Below, piece after piece: positions 52,726 through 61,406 of a DNA stretch of 64,000 bases. The translations under genes and the position numbers were made by a program. Each line of letters opens with the position of its first letter. The stretch's first letter is position 1. Source of the stretch: Chryseobacterium sp. CH21 (lineage in GTDB: Bacteria > Bacteroidota > Bacteroidia > Flavobacteriales > Weeksellaceae); the NCBI RefSeq assembly GCF_004119445.1, contig NZ_QICI01000107.1:1-64000 (forward strand), written 5' to 3'. Under the pieces are notes generated by a model that did no database searches, was not told the origin of the DNA, and worked only from the letters and a program-made list of their open reading frames with translations.

Positions 52726-54222
52726 ATGTCACAAAAAGTAAAAATATTAATCAACGGAAATTTTATAGAAAGTAAAGCTACAGAGCATCTTCCCGTAGAA
52801 AATCCTGCAACCCAGGAAATTCTTGCAGAAGTTCCTTTAACGGAATTGTCTGAAATAGATCAGGCCATAGAAGCCGCTAAAGAAGCCTTCAAAACATGGA
52901 AAGAAGTAGCAACTCCGGAAAGAGCAAGATTCTTTCTAAAGTACCAGCAGCTTTTAAAAGAAAATCAAAAAGAAATTGCCGAAATCCTTTCCAAAGAAAA
53001 CGGTAAAACATTTCCTGATGCCATGGGAGATATATGGCGCGGCATTGAAGTGGTAGAACACGCTTGCAATATTTCAACACTCATGATGGGAGAAACGGTA
53101 GAAAACGTAGCAAGAGGTGTTGATACCTACAGCTATATTCAACCCCTTGGAGTTTGTGCAGGAATTACTCCTTTCAACTTTCCCGCAATGATTCCTCTAT
53201 GGATGTTTCCAATGGCCATTGCCTGTGGAAATACCTTTATTTTAAAACCTTCAGAACAAACCCCGATGACTTCTATGAAAATGGCTGAGTTATTTTTAGA
53301 AGCAGGTTTTCCCAAAGGAGTTCTGAATATTGTTCACGGTTCCAAAGACCAGGTCAATCACATTCTGAACCACCCGGAAATAAAAGCCATTTCATTTGTA
53401 GGTTCAGTTCCTGTTGCAGAGCATGTTTACCGTACCGGAACTGATAATTTAAAAAGAGTTCAGGCTTTTGGAGGAGCAAAAAATCATATGGTAGTCATGC
53501 CGGATGCCAATAAAGAACAGGTCATCAACAATCTTGTAGGAGCTTCCTGTGGAGCGGCCGGACAGCGTTGTATGGCAATCAGCGTAGCTGTTTTGGTAGG
53601 TGAAGCTCAAAACTGGGTGGATGATATTAAAAAAGCTTTAAGCACGATTAAACCTGGAGTTTGGTCTGATGATTCTGCGGCCTTTGGTCCTCTGATCAAC
53701 AAACAATCAAAAGACAAGGTTATAAGATTGATTAAAAGTGCTTATGAACAGGGAGCTGAAGTACTACTGGACGGCAGCAACTGTAAAGTAGAAGGCTATG
53801 AAAACGGACACTTTGTAGGTGCCACTTTATTCAATAATGTATCAACGGATATGGATATTTATAAAGAAGAAATTTTCGGACCTGCTTTGCTATTATTAAA
53901 GGCTGAAACCTTAGACGAAGCTATTAAAATCATCAATGCCAATCCTTATGGAAACGGAACTTCCATCTTTACGAATTCAGGGGCAGCAGCCAGAAAATTT
54001 CAGCACGAAATTGAAGTGGGACAAATTGGGGTAAATCTTCCTATTCCTGTTCCATTACCGTTTTTCTCTTTTACAGGATGGAGAAAATCATTCTTTGGCG
54101 ACCTGCATTCTTACGGAAAACAAGGAGTCCGTTTTTATACAGAAACCAAAACGATTACAGCCCGTTGGTTTGAAGAAGACATTCCTGCAGGCGATCTGAA
54201 TATGACGATCAGTTTAAAATAA
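52726..54222 (+). CDS. mmsA: CoA-acylating methylmalonate-semialdehyde dehydrogenase
   Basis: A 498-residue aldehyde dehydrogenase that makes propionyl-CoA from (methyl)malonate semialdehyde. The catalytic cysteine is C282 in AAGQRCMA; ITPFNFPAMIPLWMFPMAIACGNT in parts and FFSFTGWRKSFFGDLH are the MmsA-type signatures distinguishing it from ordinary ALDHs. It links valine breakdown to the methylcitrate genes upstream. Confidence 0.95.
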   Translation: MSQKVKILINGNFIESKATEHLPVENPATQEILAEVPLTELSEIDQAIEAAKEAFKTWKEVATPERARFFLKYQQLLKENQKEIAEILSKENGKTFPDAMGDIWRGIEVVEHACNISTLMMGETVENVARGVDTYSYIQPLGVCAGITPFNFPAMIPLWMFPMAIACGNTFILKPSEQTPMTSMKMAELFLEAGFPKGVLNIVHGSKDQVNHILNHPEIKAISFVGSVPVAEHVYRTGTDNLKRVQAFGGAKNHMVVMPDANKEQVINNLVGASCGAAGQRCMAISVAVLVGEAQNWVDDIKKALSTIKPGVWSDDSAAFGPLINKQSKDKVIRLIKSAYEQGAEVLLDGSNCKVEGYENGHFVGATLFNNVSTDMDIYKEEIFGPALLLLKAETLDEAIKIINANPYGNGTSIFTNSGAAARKFQHEIEVGQIGVNLPIPVPLPFFSFTGWRKSFFGDLHSYGKQGVRFYTETKTITARWFEEDIPAGDLNMTISLK

Positions 54223-54229
54223 GTTTTCT

Positions 54230-55389
54230 ATGGAATTCAACCTAAATCAAGATCAGCTGGCGTTTCAGGATGCCGCAAGAAGATTCGCAGATAAAGAACT
54301 GGCACCTTATGCTTCGGAATGGGATGCTCAGAAGACATTTCCGAGAGAAGCTATTGCCAAAGCCGGAGAACTGGGTTTTTGTGGGGTTTATACCAGCGAA
54401 GATGCCGGAGGCCTGGGATTATCCAGATTAGATGCCACCATTATATTTGAAGAACTCGCTGCAGCCTGTCCTTCCACTACCGCCTATATTACCATACACA
54501 ATATGGTTTCATGGATGATTGATGAATTTGGGAATGAAGAGATCAGAAAACATTTATGTCCCGATCTGGCATCAGGAATATTGTTAGGTTCCTACTGTCT
54601 TACAGAGCCGGGTTCCGGTTCGGATGCAGCAGCATTAAAGACAACAGCTACAAAAATGGTAATAAATATATCATTAACGGAACAAAAGCATTCATCTCCG
54701 GAGCAGGCGAAAGTGATATACTCATTGTAATGGCCCGTACAGGAGATTCCGGACCAAAAGGAATCAGCGCTTTTGTTGTATCGGCAAATTCTGCAGGCAT
54801 CAGTTTCGGGGAAAAAGAAAAAAAACTAGGATGGAACACCCAGCCGACACGTTTTGTCTTCTTTGATCAGGTAGAAGTAGATGAAAAATACCTCTTAGGT
54901 GAATTGGGACAAGGCTTTAAGATAGCTTTGAAAGGTCTGGATGGTGGGCGCATCAATATCGGGACTTGTTCCGTAGGAGCTGCACAGGGAGCCATTAACC
55001 AGGCAAGAAAATATATGCATGAAAGATTACAGTTTGGGAAATCACTGGCTCAGTTTCAATCTTTGCAGTTTAAAATCGCTGATATGGCAACAGAGCTTGT
55101 AGCAGCTCGTCAGATGGTTCATTTAGCCGCTTTCAAATTAGATTCTAAAGACACAAATGCTACTACTTACTGCGCCATGGCTAAACGTCTGGCTACCGAT
55201 ATGTGCTTCAACATCTGTAATGAGGCATTACAAATATTGGGCGGATATGGATGTACACAAGACTTTCCGGTAGAACGCCTTATGCGTGATGCCAGAGTAC
55301 ATCAGGTGGTAGAAGGAACCAATGAAATCATGAAACTGGTGATCTCAAGAAAGATTTTAGAGGAAGGAGCCATGATACAAATCCGTTAA
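54230..55389 (+). pseudogene. Acyl-CoA dehydrogenase (isobutyryl-CoA dehydrogenase-like), frameshifted
   Basis: About 386 residues if intact; an FAD enzyme that oxidises isobutyryl-CoA to methacrylyl-CoA by context. The first frame has the N-terminal domain and YCLTEPGSGSDAA, then leaves frame at five A (54652-54656). One added A gives TKNGNKYIINGTKAFISGAGESD and runs to the end, including QILGGYGCTQDFPVERLMRDARV and the catalytic glutamate of VVEGTNEIMK. Substrate is inferred from neighbours (hydratase, 3-hydroxyisobutyryl-CoA hydrolase, mmsB, mmsA). Confidence 0.9.
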
Positions 55390-55404
55390 TTCAAAAGATT
55401 AAAA

Positions 55405-56514
55405 ATGAGTTTAATACTAACAGAAATAAAAAATAAAGTCGGGATCATCACCCTGAATTCCGAAAAAACGCTCAATTCGCTTTCATTAGAAATGATTGAA
55501 GAACTGAAAGCTGTTTTGGAAGATTGGAAAACAGCTGATGAAATAGTTTGTCTATTCATTCAGGGAGCTGGTGAAAAAGCTCTTTGCGCCGGAGGAGATG
55601 TAAGAAAACTGCACGATGCTATTATTGAACAGCAAAACATTGATGGAACAAAAGTACCCCAGCCGTGTTTCGATTTCTTTTTAAAGGAATACCGGGTAGA
55701 TTATGCTATTCACACCTATCCGAAGCCCATTATTGTCTGGGGACATGGAATTGTGATGGGTGGTGGCATCGGAATTATGGTTGGTGCATCTCATCGTATT
55801 GTCACTGAAAGAAGCAAACTGGCAATGCCTGAAATTACCATCGGTTTATATCCGGATGTTGGTGGAACCTGGTTTTTAAATAAAATGCCATCAGCCTATG
55901 GAATTTATTTAGGATTAACAGGTGCCAGATTAGACGGAGCCGACTGTAAATTTTTAGGATTGGCAGATTATTATATTTCTTCTACTTCAAAAGAAACACT
56001 ATTAAATGCTCTTAACCAAGCTCAATGGAATGGAAATAACCATCAAACTGTTTCTGCAATTCTGGAAAACATTTCAAAAGAAACCGATACTCCCGAGTCA
56101 CAGGCACAGAACCATCATTTATTCATCAAAAATTTTGAAGGAGTAGATTCTTTGGAACAGTTTAAAGAAATTTTACTGCAATATCCTGATAAAGATGAGT
56201 GGATTAATACTGGAATAAAAAGCTTTGAAGCAGGCTCACCAAGTTCAGCACACATCATCTTCAGACAATTGAAAGAAGGTGAAAACTTAAGCATGGAGGA
56301 AGTCTTTCAATCCGAATTAAACTTATCCTGTCAATGCTGCATTCATCCAGATTTTGCAGAAGGCGTAAGAGCTTTACTCGTGGACAAAGACCAGTCTCCA
56401 AAATGGTATCCGGCAACATTAGATGATATAACCAAAGAATGGGTGGACAGCTATTTTACCCCGCTTTGGTCTCGTGAAGAACATCCATTAAAAAACTTAG
56501 GAAAAAAAGATTAA
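55405..56514 (+). CDS. 3-hydroxyisobutyryl-CoA hydrolase (enoyl-CoA hydratase/isomerase fold)
   Basis: A 369-residue crotonase-fold thioesterase. LCAGGDVRKLHD forms one oxyanion contact, GIVMGGGIGIMVGASHRIVTE the second, and MPEITIGLYPDVGGTWF carries the Glu and Asp of HIBCH-type hydrolases (hydratases have a second Glu elsewhere). The extra C-terminal length (about 100 residues) is also HIBCH-like. It releases free 3-hydroxyisobutyrate for MmsB. Confidence 0.92.
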   Translation: MSLILTEIKNKVGIITLNSEKTLNSLSLEMIEELKAVLEDWKTADEIVCLFIQGAGEKALCAGGDVRKLHDAIIEQQNIDGTKVPQPCFDFFLKEYRVDYAIHTYPKPIIVWGHGIVMGGGIGIMVGASHRIVTERSKLAMPEITIGLYPDVGGTWFLNKMPSAYGIYLGLTGARLDGADCKFLGLADYYISSTSKETLLNALNQAQWNGNNHQTVSAILENISKETDTPESQAQNHHLFIKNFEGVDSLEQFKEILLQYPDKDEWINTGIKSFEAGSPSSAHIIFRQLKEGENLSMEEVFQSELNLSCQCCIHPDFAEGVRALLVDKDQSPKWYPATLDDITKEWVDSYFTPLWSREEHPLKNLGKKD

Positions 56515-56516
56515 TT

Positions 56517-57401
56517 ATGTCAAATATAGCATTCATAGGATTAGGAAATATGGGTGGTCCCATGGCCATCAACCTTGTAAACAAAGGTCATCACGTTATT
56601 GGGTTTGACCTTTCTCAATCTGCTTTAGAAGCACTGGTTTCTGCAGGCGGACAAATTTCGGATTCAGCTATAGCAGCTGCAAAGGATTCTGATGTGATCA
56701 TATCAATGCTTCCATCTGGTAAACACGTTGCGGAACTCTATTCTGACAAATTTATCAGCCAGCTGAAACCTGATACATTAATCATTGATAGCAGTACCAT
56801 TGATGCCGTAACCGCCCGTTCTGTTGCAGAGCTGGCCGCTTCAAAAGGATGCAAAATGATTGATGCACCCGTTTCCGGCGGTACTGCAGGAGCACAGGCA
56901 GGAACATTAACCTTTATTGTTGGCGGTAAAACCAAAGATTATGAAAAGGCAAGACCTATACTGAAATGTATGGGACAAAATATCTTCCATGCCGGAGATT
57001 CCGGGGCTGGACAGGTAGCGAAAATCTGTAACAATATGCTTTTAGCCATACATATGATCGGGACATCAGAAGCCATCAATTTAGGAGTTCGTCACGGATT
57101 AGAGCCTAAAATACTAAGTGAAATCATGCAGAAAAGTTCCGGGAGAAACTGGTCATTGGAAGTCTACAACCCCTATCCCGGAGTGATGGAAAATGCCCCT
57201 TCATCCAGAGCATATTCAGGAGGATTCGCAGTGGATTTAATGACAAAAGATCTAGGATTGGCGGCGGAAGCAGGACTGGAAACCAGAACCTCTACCCCAT
57301 TGGGAAATGCAGCTTTAAACCTTTACAGAATCTGGAGTGAAGCCGGAAATGGCACAAGCGATTTTTCAAGTATTATTCAATTCTTAAACAAACATCAGTA
57401 A
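56517..57401 (+). CDS. mmsB: 3-hydroxyisobutyrate dehydrogenase
   Basis: A 294-residue NAD-dependent beta-hydroxyacid dehydrogenase. FIGLGNMGGPMA binds the cofactor, DAPVSGGTAGAQAGTL binds substrate, and K in VAKICNNMLLA is the catalytic lysine. It follows the hydrolase gene by 2 bases and precedes the hydratase by 2. Confidence 0.94.
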   Translation: MSNIAFIGLGNMGGPMAINLVNKGHHVIGFDLSQSALEALVSAGGQISDSAIAAAKDSDVIISMLPSGKHVAELYSDKFISQLKPDTLIIDSSTIDAVTARSVAELAASKGCKMIDAPVSGGTAGAQAGTLTFIVGGKTKDYEKARPILKCMGQNIFHAGDSGAGQVAKICNNMLLAIHMIGTSEAINLGVRHGLEPKILSEIMQKSSGRNWSLEVYNPYPGVMENAPSSRAYSGGFAVDLMTKDLGLAAEAGLETRTSTPLGNAALNLYRIWSEAGNGTSDFSSIIQFLNKHQ

Positions 57402-57403
57402 TC

Positions 57404-58186
57404 ATGAATTTTGAAACATTACTATACCAGCAGGAAGGATATATTGGTACCTTGACTATTAACCGCCCTCAGGCTTTAAATGCTTTGAACGAAACCGTTT
57501 TAAAAGAACTGAAAGCAGTTGCGGATCAAATCCAATCCAACAAAAATATTCGGGTTTTAATCATTACCGGAGCTGGGGAAAAAGCTTTCGTTGCAGGTGC
57601 TGACATTAAAGCAATGCAGGGTATGACACCACAGGAAGCAACAGATTTTTCTATCATGGCTCAGGCAGCATTCAATTCCATTGAAGCATTACCATTCGCA
57701 GTGATAGCGGCTGTTAACGGTTTTGCGTTAGGCGGCGGATGTGAACTGGCTTTGGCCTGTGACATCATTCTGGCCAGTGAAAAAGCAAAATTTGGATTAC
57801 CGGAAGTAACTCTTGGATTATTACCCTGCTTTGGAGGAACACAGCGTTTACCGAGAGCCATTGGATTGTACAAAGCAAGAGAAATGGTATTCTCCGGTGA
57901 ATTTTACTCAGCAGAAGCCTGTAAGGAATTTGGGTTTGTCAACCGAGTGATTGCCCCTGAAGAATTATTGAATGAAACCTTGAAATTAGCTCAAACAATA
58001 GCTTCAAGAGGTCCTGTAGCCGTAGCAAAAGCAAAGCAGTCGCTGACCACAGGTGTTGAACTACATATTACCGATGGCTTACAACAGGAAGCTGTTTTAT
58101 TCGGGGAATTATTTGATACGAAAGATCACAACGAAGGTATCGGCGCCTTTATAGAAAAAAGAAACCCTGATTTTAAAGGAGAATAA
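57404..58186 (+). CDS. Enoyl-CoA hydratase
   Basis: A 260-residue crotonase. AFVAGADIKAM and FALGGGCELALACD supply the oxyanion hole and first catalytic Glu, LPEVTLGLLPCFGGTQRLPR the second. Both acids present means a true hydratase, probably acting on methacrylyl-CoA here. Last gene of the operon. Confidence 0.93.
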   Translation: MNFETLLYQQEGYIGTLTINRPQALNALNETVLKELKAVADQIQSNKNIRVLIITGAGEKAFVAGADIKAMQGMTPQEATDFSIMAQAAFNSIEALPFAVIAAVNGFALGGGCELALACDIILASEKAKFGLPEVTLGLLPCFGGTQRLPRAIGLYKAREMVFSGEFYSAEACKEFGFVNRVIAPEELLNETLKLAQTIASRGPVAVAKAKQSLTTGVELHITDGLQQEAVLFGELFDTKDHNEGIGAFIEKRNPDFKGE

Positions 58187-58222
58187 AAGAACAAATAGTT
58201 CCTAAAGATATATTTGATTTTT

Positions 58223-58260
58223 AGGAGGCTGGCATATTCTTATGACCGGTCTCCTTTTTT
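58223..58260 (+). terminator. Terminator of the valine/methylcitrate operon
   Basis: AGGAG-GCTGG ... CCGGT-CTCCT stem followed by six T. Confidence 0.82.
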
Positions 58261-58324
58261 ACTTCCATAAAATATTTGCTGTACAATCAAATTGTCCTAA
58301 TTTTGTTCTTCCTATTCAAATTCA

Positions 58325-59148
58325 ATGAAAAATTTTAATCTTATTATCGCAAGCTGTTTTCTTGTTTCGGTTTTATCGTGTACAACAGCAGCTCCGGCTG
58401 CAAAGACTTCCACGCAAGAAACTCCTTATCAAAACCTTGGACGTGACGGAAAAATATACGCCGCATTTTATCAGCAAAGGGCCGCAGAATATGAAGCATT
58501 GTGTCTTCAGGCATACAATATTGCCACGCTTCGTCTGGATGAAGCTTTATCGCAGAAATCTGACAAACCTTTAGCCATCGTTTCTGATATTGATGAAACG
58601 TTTTTAGATAATTCCTATTACGCTGTAGAACGCTCTAAGATGGGAAAAAATTACGATCAAAAAACATGGGAAGAATGGACTGCAAAGGGGATTGCAACTC
58701 CACTTACAGGTTCTCAAAAGTTCTATCAGTATGCCGCAAGCAAAGGGATTCAGGTGTTCTATGTGACCAACCGTGTTGAGCAGGAACGTGAAGGAACTAT
58801 GAAAAATTTAAAGAAATACAATTTCCCTGTTCAAAGTGATGCCAACCTTATTTTAAGATCAAAGGAAAGCAGTAAAGAAACCCGCAGAAAAGATATTGCT
58901 AAAAATTATAATATCGTTTTACTGTTGGGTGATAATCTTGCCGACTTCTCAGATCTGTTTGATAAAAATCAGAGACAGAGCGTTCTTCAGCTGTGAAAAA
59001 TTCCGCAGATGATTTTGGAAAGAAATTCATTATCATTCCGAATGTAGGTTATGGAGACTGGGAATCTTCATTTTATAACTACAAATACGATTACACGGAT
59101 CAGCAGAAAAACTCAATGATGTATGATGCGGTGAAATCTAATCCTTAA
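58325..59148 (+). pseudogene. 5'-nucleotidase, lipoprotein e(P4) family, frameshifted
   Basis: About 275 residues if intact; an acid phosphatase of the class B/C HAD type on the outer envelope. Lipobox VSVLSCT near residue 19, catalytic SDIDETFLDNS, and FYVTNRVEQEREGTMKNL. The frame ends ...DLFDKNQRQSVLQL, but the next frame continues ERSSAVKNSADDFGKKF (in part) and the diagnostic PNVGYGDWESSFYNY, stopping at 59148. The missing base lies at about 58966-58986; here no long run marks the spot. Confidence 0.85.
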
Positions 59149-59178
59149 ACAAAATCTAAACTGTAGATATAAGCTCAG

Positions 59179-59208
59179 AAAACCTCACAATATTGTTGTG
59201 AGGTTTTT
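59179..59208 (+). terminator. Terminator of the e(P4) phosphatase gene
   Basis: AAAACCTCACAA / TTGTGAGGTTTT with a five-base loop and T-run. Confidence 0.85.
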
Positions 59209-59302
59209 TGATATGTTTTCATAAAATAGAAATACAAAAAATGATGAAAGTTGTTTGGAGACTAATCAATTGATTCTTTTCTCCAAAATTCCGTCAAAAT
59301 AT

Positions 59303-59827
59303 TTATGCGACTCCTTTTATTTTTGTTCCGTTCTTAGCCGCTTCTATTTTCTTATTATTTCTAAGCTCACGTTTCATTTTACGGTAATCCCAAGGAGCCA
59401 TAGCATTACTATCCTGCCATAAACCAACTTTTTTACTTTTGGCATTTTCCTGAATTTTACCCAAAGAAGCATCTTTTGAATAAGAAAAATACCACCATCC
59501 CATTCCAGCTTTGATAACCTCTTTGGAAAGGTATTTTCCATCATCATAATACACTTTCGCAATAGATCTTCCATAGCGGTCTGTAGTGGTTTCAACAAAA
59601 CTAACTGTTTTCCCAAATACCTGAGCAGAAGTGAATTGTTTTGCATTTTTCCCAAATGCCTGCCCACTCTCCGGGCAGTCAACTTCGGCCAGTCTGATCT
59701 TTTTTTGTTGATTACCTCTTAACAGTAAAGTAATGGTGTCTCCGTCTGAAATTTTAATCACTTTTCCGGTAGTCTGAGAGAATAGAAATACGGGGAAAAG
59801 TACGTACAGCAGCATTAATCGTTTCAT
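59303..59827 (-). CDS. Secreted thermonuclease (SNase family)
   Basis: A 174-residue exported nuclease. Signal peptide MKRLMLLYVLFPVFLFSQ, then the SNase fold: DGDTITLLL (metal aspartate), IRLAEVDCPESGQAFG (arginine and glutamate) and DRYGRSIAKVY (second arginine). Cuts DNA or RNA outside the cytoplasm. Only 5 bases separate the start codon from a -7 box, so the message may be nearly leaderless. Its first ten codons and upstream region are duplicated at 60869-61024. Confidence 0.93.
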   Translation of the reverse strand: MKRLMLLYVLFPVFLFSQTTGKVIKISDGDTITLLLRGNQQKKIRLAEVDCPESGQAFGKNAKQFTSAQVFGKTVSFVETTTDRYGRSIAKVYYDDGKYLSKEVIKAGMGWWYFSYSKDASLGKIQENAKSKKVGLWQDSNAMAPWDYRKMKRELRNNKKIEAAKNGTKIKGVA

Positions 59828-59831
59828 GGGG

Positions 59832-59839
59832 CAAATATA
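59832..59839 (-). promoter_or_regulatory. -7 box of the SNase gene
   Basis: TATATTTG on the minus strand, 4 bases before the start codon region; duplicated in copy 2. Confidence 0.5.
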
Positions 59840-59863
59840 GGGATTAGTGGGACTTGTTTAATT

Positions 59864-59892
59864 AAAAAACCTCGCGTTTTGCGAGGTTTTTT
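59864..59892 (-). terminator. Terminator in repeat copy 1
   Basis: AAAAAACCTCGC / GCGAGGTTTTTT hairpin with T-runs both ways; ends the second immunity gene's transcript. Confidence 0.88.
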
Positions 59893-59964
59893 TTATGTCA
59901 AATTGAGCTATTTGCTTTTTTTCACCTCAAAGTTGGGAGACTTTGTGGAGTGGGCATTTCAATC

Positions 59965-60603
59965 CTACCAGTGAAATGGTATAGGTACAAATGTATTTTC
60001 AAAAATATCTAGTGGTAAAGTTTTATCTACATTTAACTGTGTATGACCTTTCTTACAAATACAAAGCTTTATTAGTTCCCCATTATGATTATATCCGTTT
60101 AAAATTAATGTCTGGACAGCATCTGTATCTAAGATTCTAACAAATTCTTTAAATTTTTCAACTCTATCTGAAAGTTTCAGAAAGCTTAGATTGATATCAA
60201 CAAATGATGTATGTATTTCAGTTACTATTTGAAAAAAATGTTGCCCAATGTTATAAGTTGTAAAATCTTTAAATTGCTCATCGGATATTATAAAGTCTGT
60301 TTCCAAGCAATCCAAATAAACTATCCTGTCAGCTGATAAATAGTTTTGGGTGTATAATTTGGCATCTAGCGAGATATTTATATTATTTCTTCTAAAAGCT
60401 CTTTTCCATTCATCTATTTTTACTAGAATATTTTCATCTGAATATTCCCATAAAAAAGAATAAACCTTCTGATTGGGGAAAAAGTCAGCCATTTGAATAC
60501 CCTCTCTTTGACTGTAAAATAACCAAAAACTATCGTAATTAAGTAATTCATAATTAAAAAATTTCGACAGATAATAATTATTGGAATCTATATAGGATGT
60601 CAT
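59965..60603 (-). CDS. Putative immunity protein for the orphan Rhs toxin tip
   Basis: A 212-residue soluble protein with no family I recognise; rich in aromatic residues (NYYLSKFFNYELLNYDSFWLFY in parts). It begins 5 bases after the orphan toxin-tip gene and ends before the copy 1 terminator. Position alone suggests it is the cognate immunity protein. Confidence 0.65.
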   Translation of the reverse strand: MTSYIDSNNYYLSKFFNYELLNYDSFWLFYSQREGIQMADFFPNQKVYSFLWEYSDENILVKIDEWKRAFRRNNINISLDAKLYTQNYLSADRIVYLDCLETDFIISDEQFKDFTTYNIGQHFFQIVTEIHTSFVDINLSFLKLSDRVEKFKEFVRILDTDAVQTLILNGYNHNGELIKLCICKKGHTQLNVDKTLPLDIFENTFVPIPFHW

Positions 60604-60608
60604 AAAAA

Positions 60609-60868
60609 TTAATGTTGTTTTCCTGTTTTATTTGTAGAGCGAGGCATTTGTCCTTTAAAAGTATAATGGGCTCCTTTCTTATTATGATAATGAGGAGGTT
60701 CGTATACTGGTTTAGGTTTTTTGTCCATAAAAAGATGTCCATCCTTATATAAAGAAACTTCACCTACCTCTTTATTATTTCTAAATATTTTTTCTTTATA
60801 TAACTGAAATTGCTTTGAATTTTGCTCTTCTTTAGACAATTTTTCTACTGCAGTCTGATATGTTTGCG
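60609..60868 (-). pseudogene. Orphan Rhs C-terminal toxin tip (5'-truncated)
   Basis: The frame is open from the edge of the 156-bp repeat (about 60868): YSQTYQTAVEKLSKEEQ leads into VYEPPHYHNKKGAHYTFKGQ (in part) and ends TNKTGKQH. There is no ATG near its front; a TTG at 60839 is the only candidate start. It looks like the last third of a toxin whose core was replaced by the repeat. His-rich end suggests a metal or nuclease site, but I cannot name the toxin type. Confidence 0.65.
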
Positions 60869-60901
60869 AGTACGTACACCAACATCAATCGTTTCATAGA
60901 G

Positions 60902-60909
60902 CAAATATA
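60902..60909 (-). promoter_or_regulatory. Duplicated -7 box now facing the orphan cassette
   Basis: TATATTTG on the minus strand, identical to that of the SNase gene, could express the orphan tip and second immunity gene independently of the Rhs gene. Confidence 0.45.
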
Positions 60910-60934
60910 GGAATTAGTGGGGTCTTGTTTAATT

Positions 60935-60963
60935 AAAAAACCTCGCATTTTGCGAGGTTTTTT
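60935..60963 (-). terminator. Terminator in repeat copy 2
   Basis: AAAAAACCTCGC / GCGAGGTTTTTT hairpin; would stop transcription from the Rhs-immunity pair. Confidence 0.88.
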
Positions 60964-61034
60964 AATATTGAATTAAGTTATTTGATTTTTTTTGCCTCAA
61001 AGTTGGTAGACTTTGCGGAGTGGGACTATCTAGA

Positions 61035-61406
61035 TTAATATAAATTTGAAATATCAAAAGGAAACTCTATACTTATGATATCTGAACTCCCTGCTTTACT
61101 AAAAACAATATCTAATCCAACAAATAATGAATCAATATTCAATAAAAAAACATTATTGTTTTTATTGTTCTTTTTAAAGATCATATTTATAACATTCCAA
61201 TCAATTTTAGTAAGACTTTTTTTCTCTATTATATTTCCAATTTGTTTAAAAGATTCGTCATCTATTTTTACACAATAATATGTTTTCAATCCATCAATAA
61301 AATTTTTATGAATACAATTGAATATATATATATTATTTTCAAATGAAACAATTGATGTTATAATGTCATCATACCAATCAATTACTTGCAATTTAGTAAT
61401 TATCAT
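61035..61406 (-). CDS. Putative immunity protein for the Rhs toxin
   Basis: About 123 residues from the ATG at 61404-61406 (MIITKLQVIDWYDD), overlapping the Rhs stop by 14 bases. Very AT-rich, Asn/Lys/Ile-heavy, with a C-terminal segment SSDIISIEFPFDISNLY. No family recognised; the call rests on overlap with the toxin gene and small size. Translational coupling would ensure immunity with toxin. Confidence 0.72.
   Translation of the reverse strand: MIITKLQVIDWYDDIITSIVSFENNIYIFNCIHKNFIDGLKTYYCVKIDDESFKQIGNIIEKKSLTKIDWNVINMIFKKNNKNNNVFLLNIDSLFVGLDIVFSKAGSSDIISIEFPFDISNLY

Larger units (their letters stand above)
59799..59954. repeat. 156-bp direct repeat, copy 1
   Basis: Runs from codon 10 of the SNase gene through its promoter and a terminator hairpin to ...GTGGAGTGGG. 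Copy 2 (60869-61024) has the same length and is roughly 85-90 per cent alike by eye. It lies between the second immunity gene and the SNase. Confidence 0.9.
60869..61024. repeat. 156-bp direct repeat, copy 2
   Basis: Contains the start of an SNase gene (MKRLMLVYVL...) that runs out of frame to a stop after 21 codons, its TATATTTG box and a terminator. It divides the two toxin/immunity cassettes. Confidence 0.9.

Noticed and set aside
60578..60763. Open frame overlapping the orphan tip and second immunity gene
   Set aside because: It is another frame of the tip, with no homology pattern, and conflicts with the tip reading that extends cleanly to the repeat edge.
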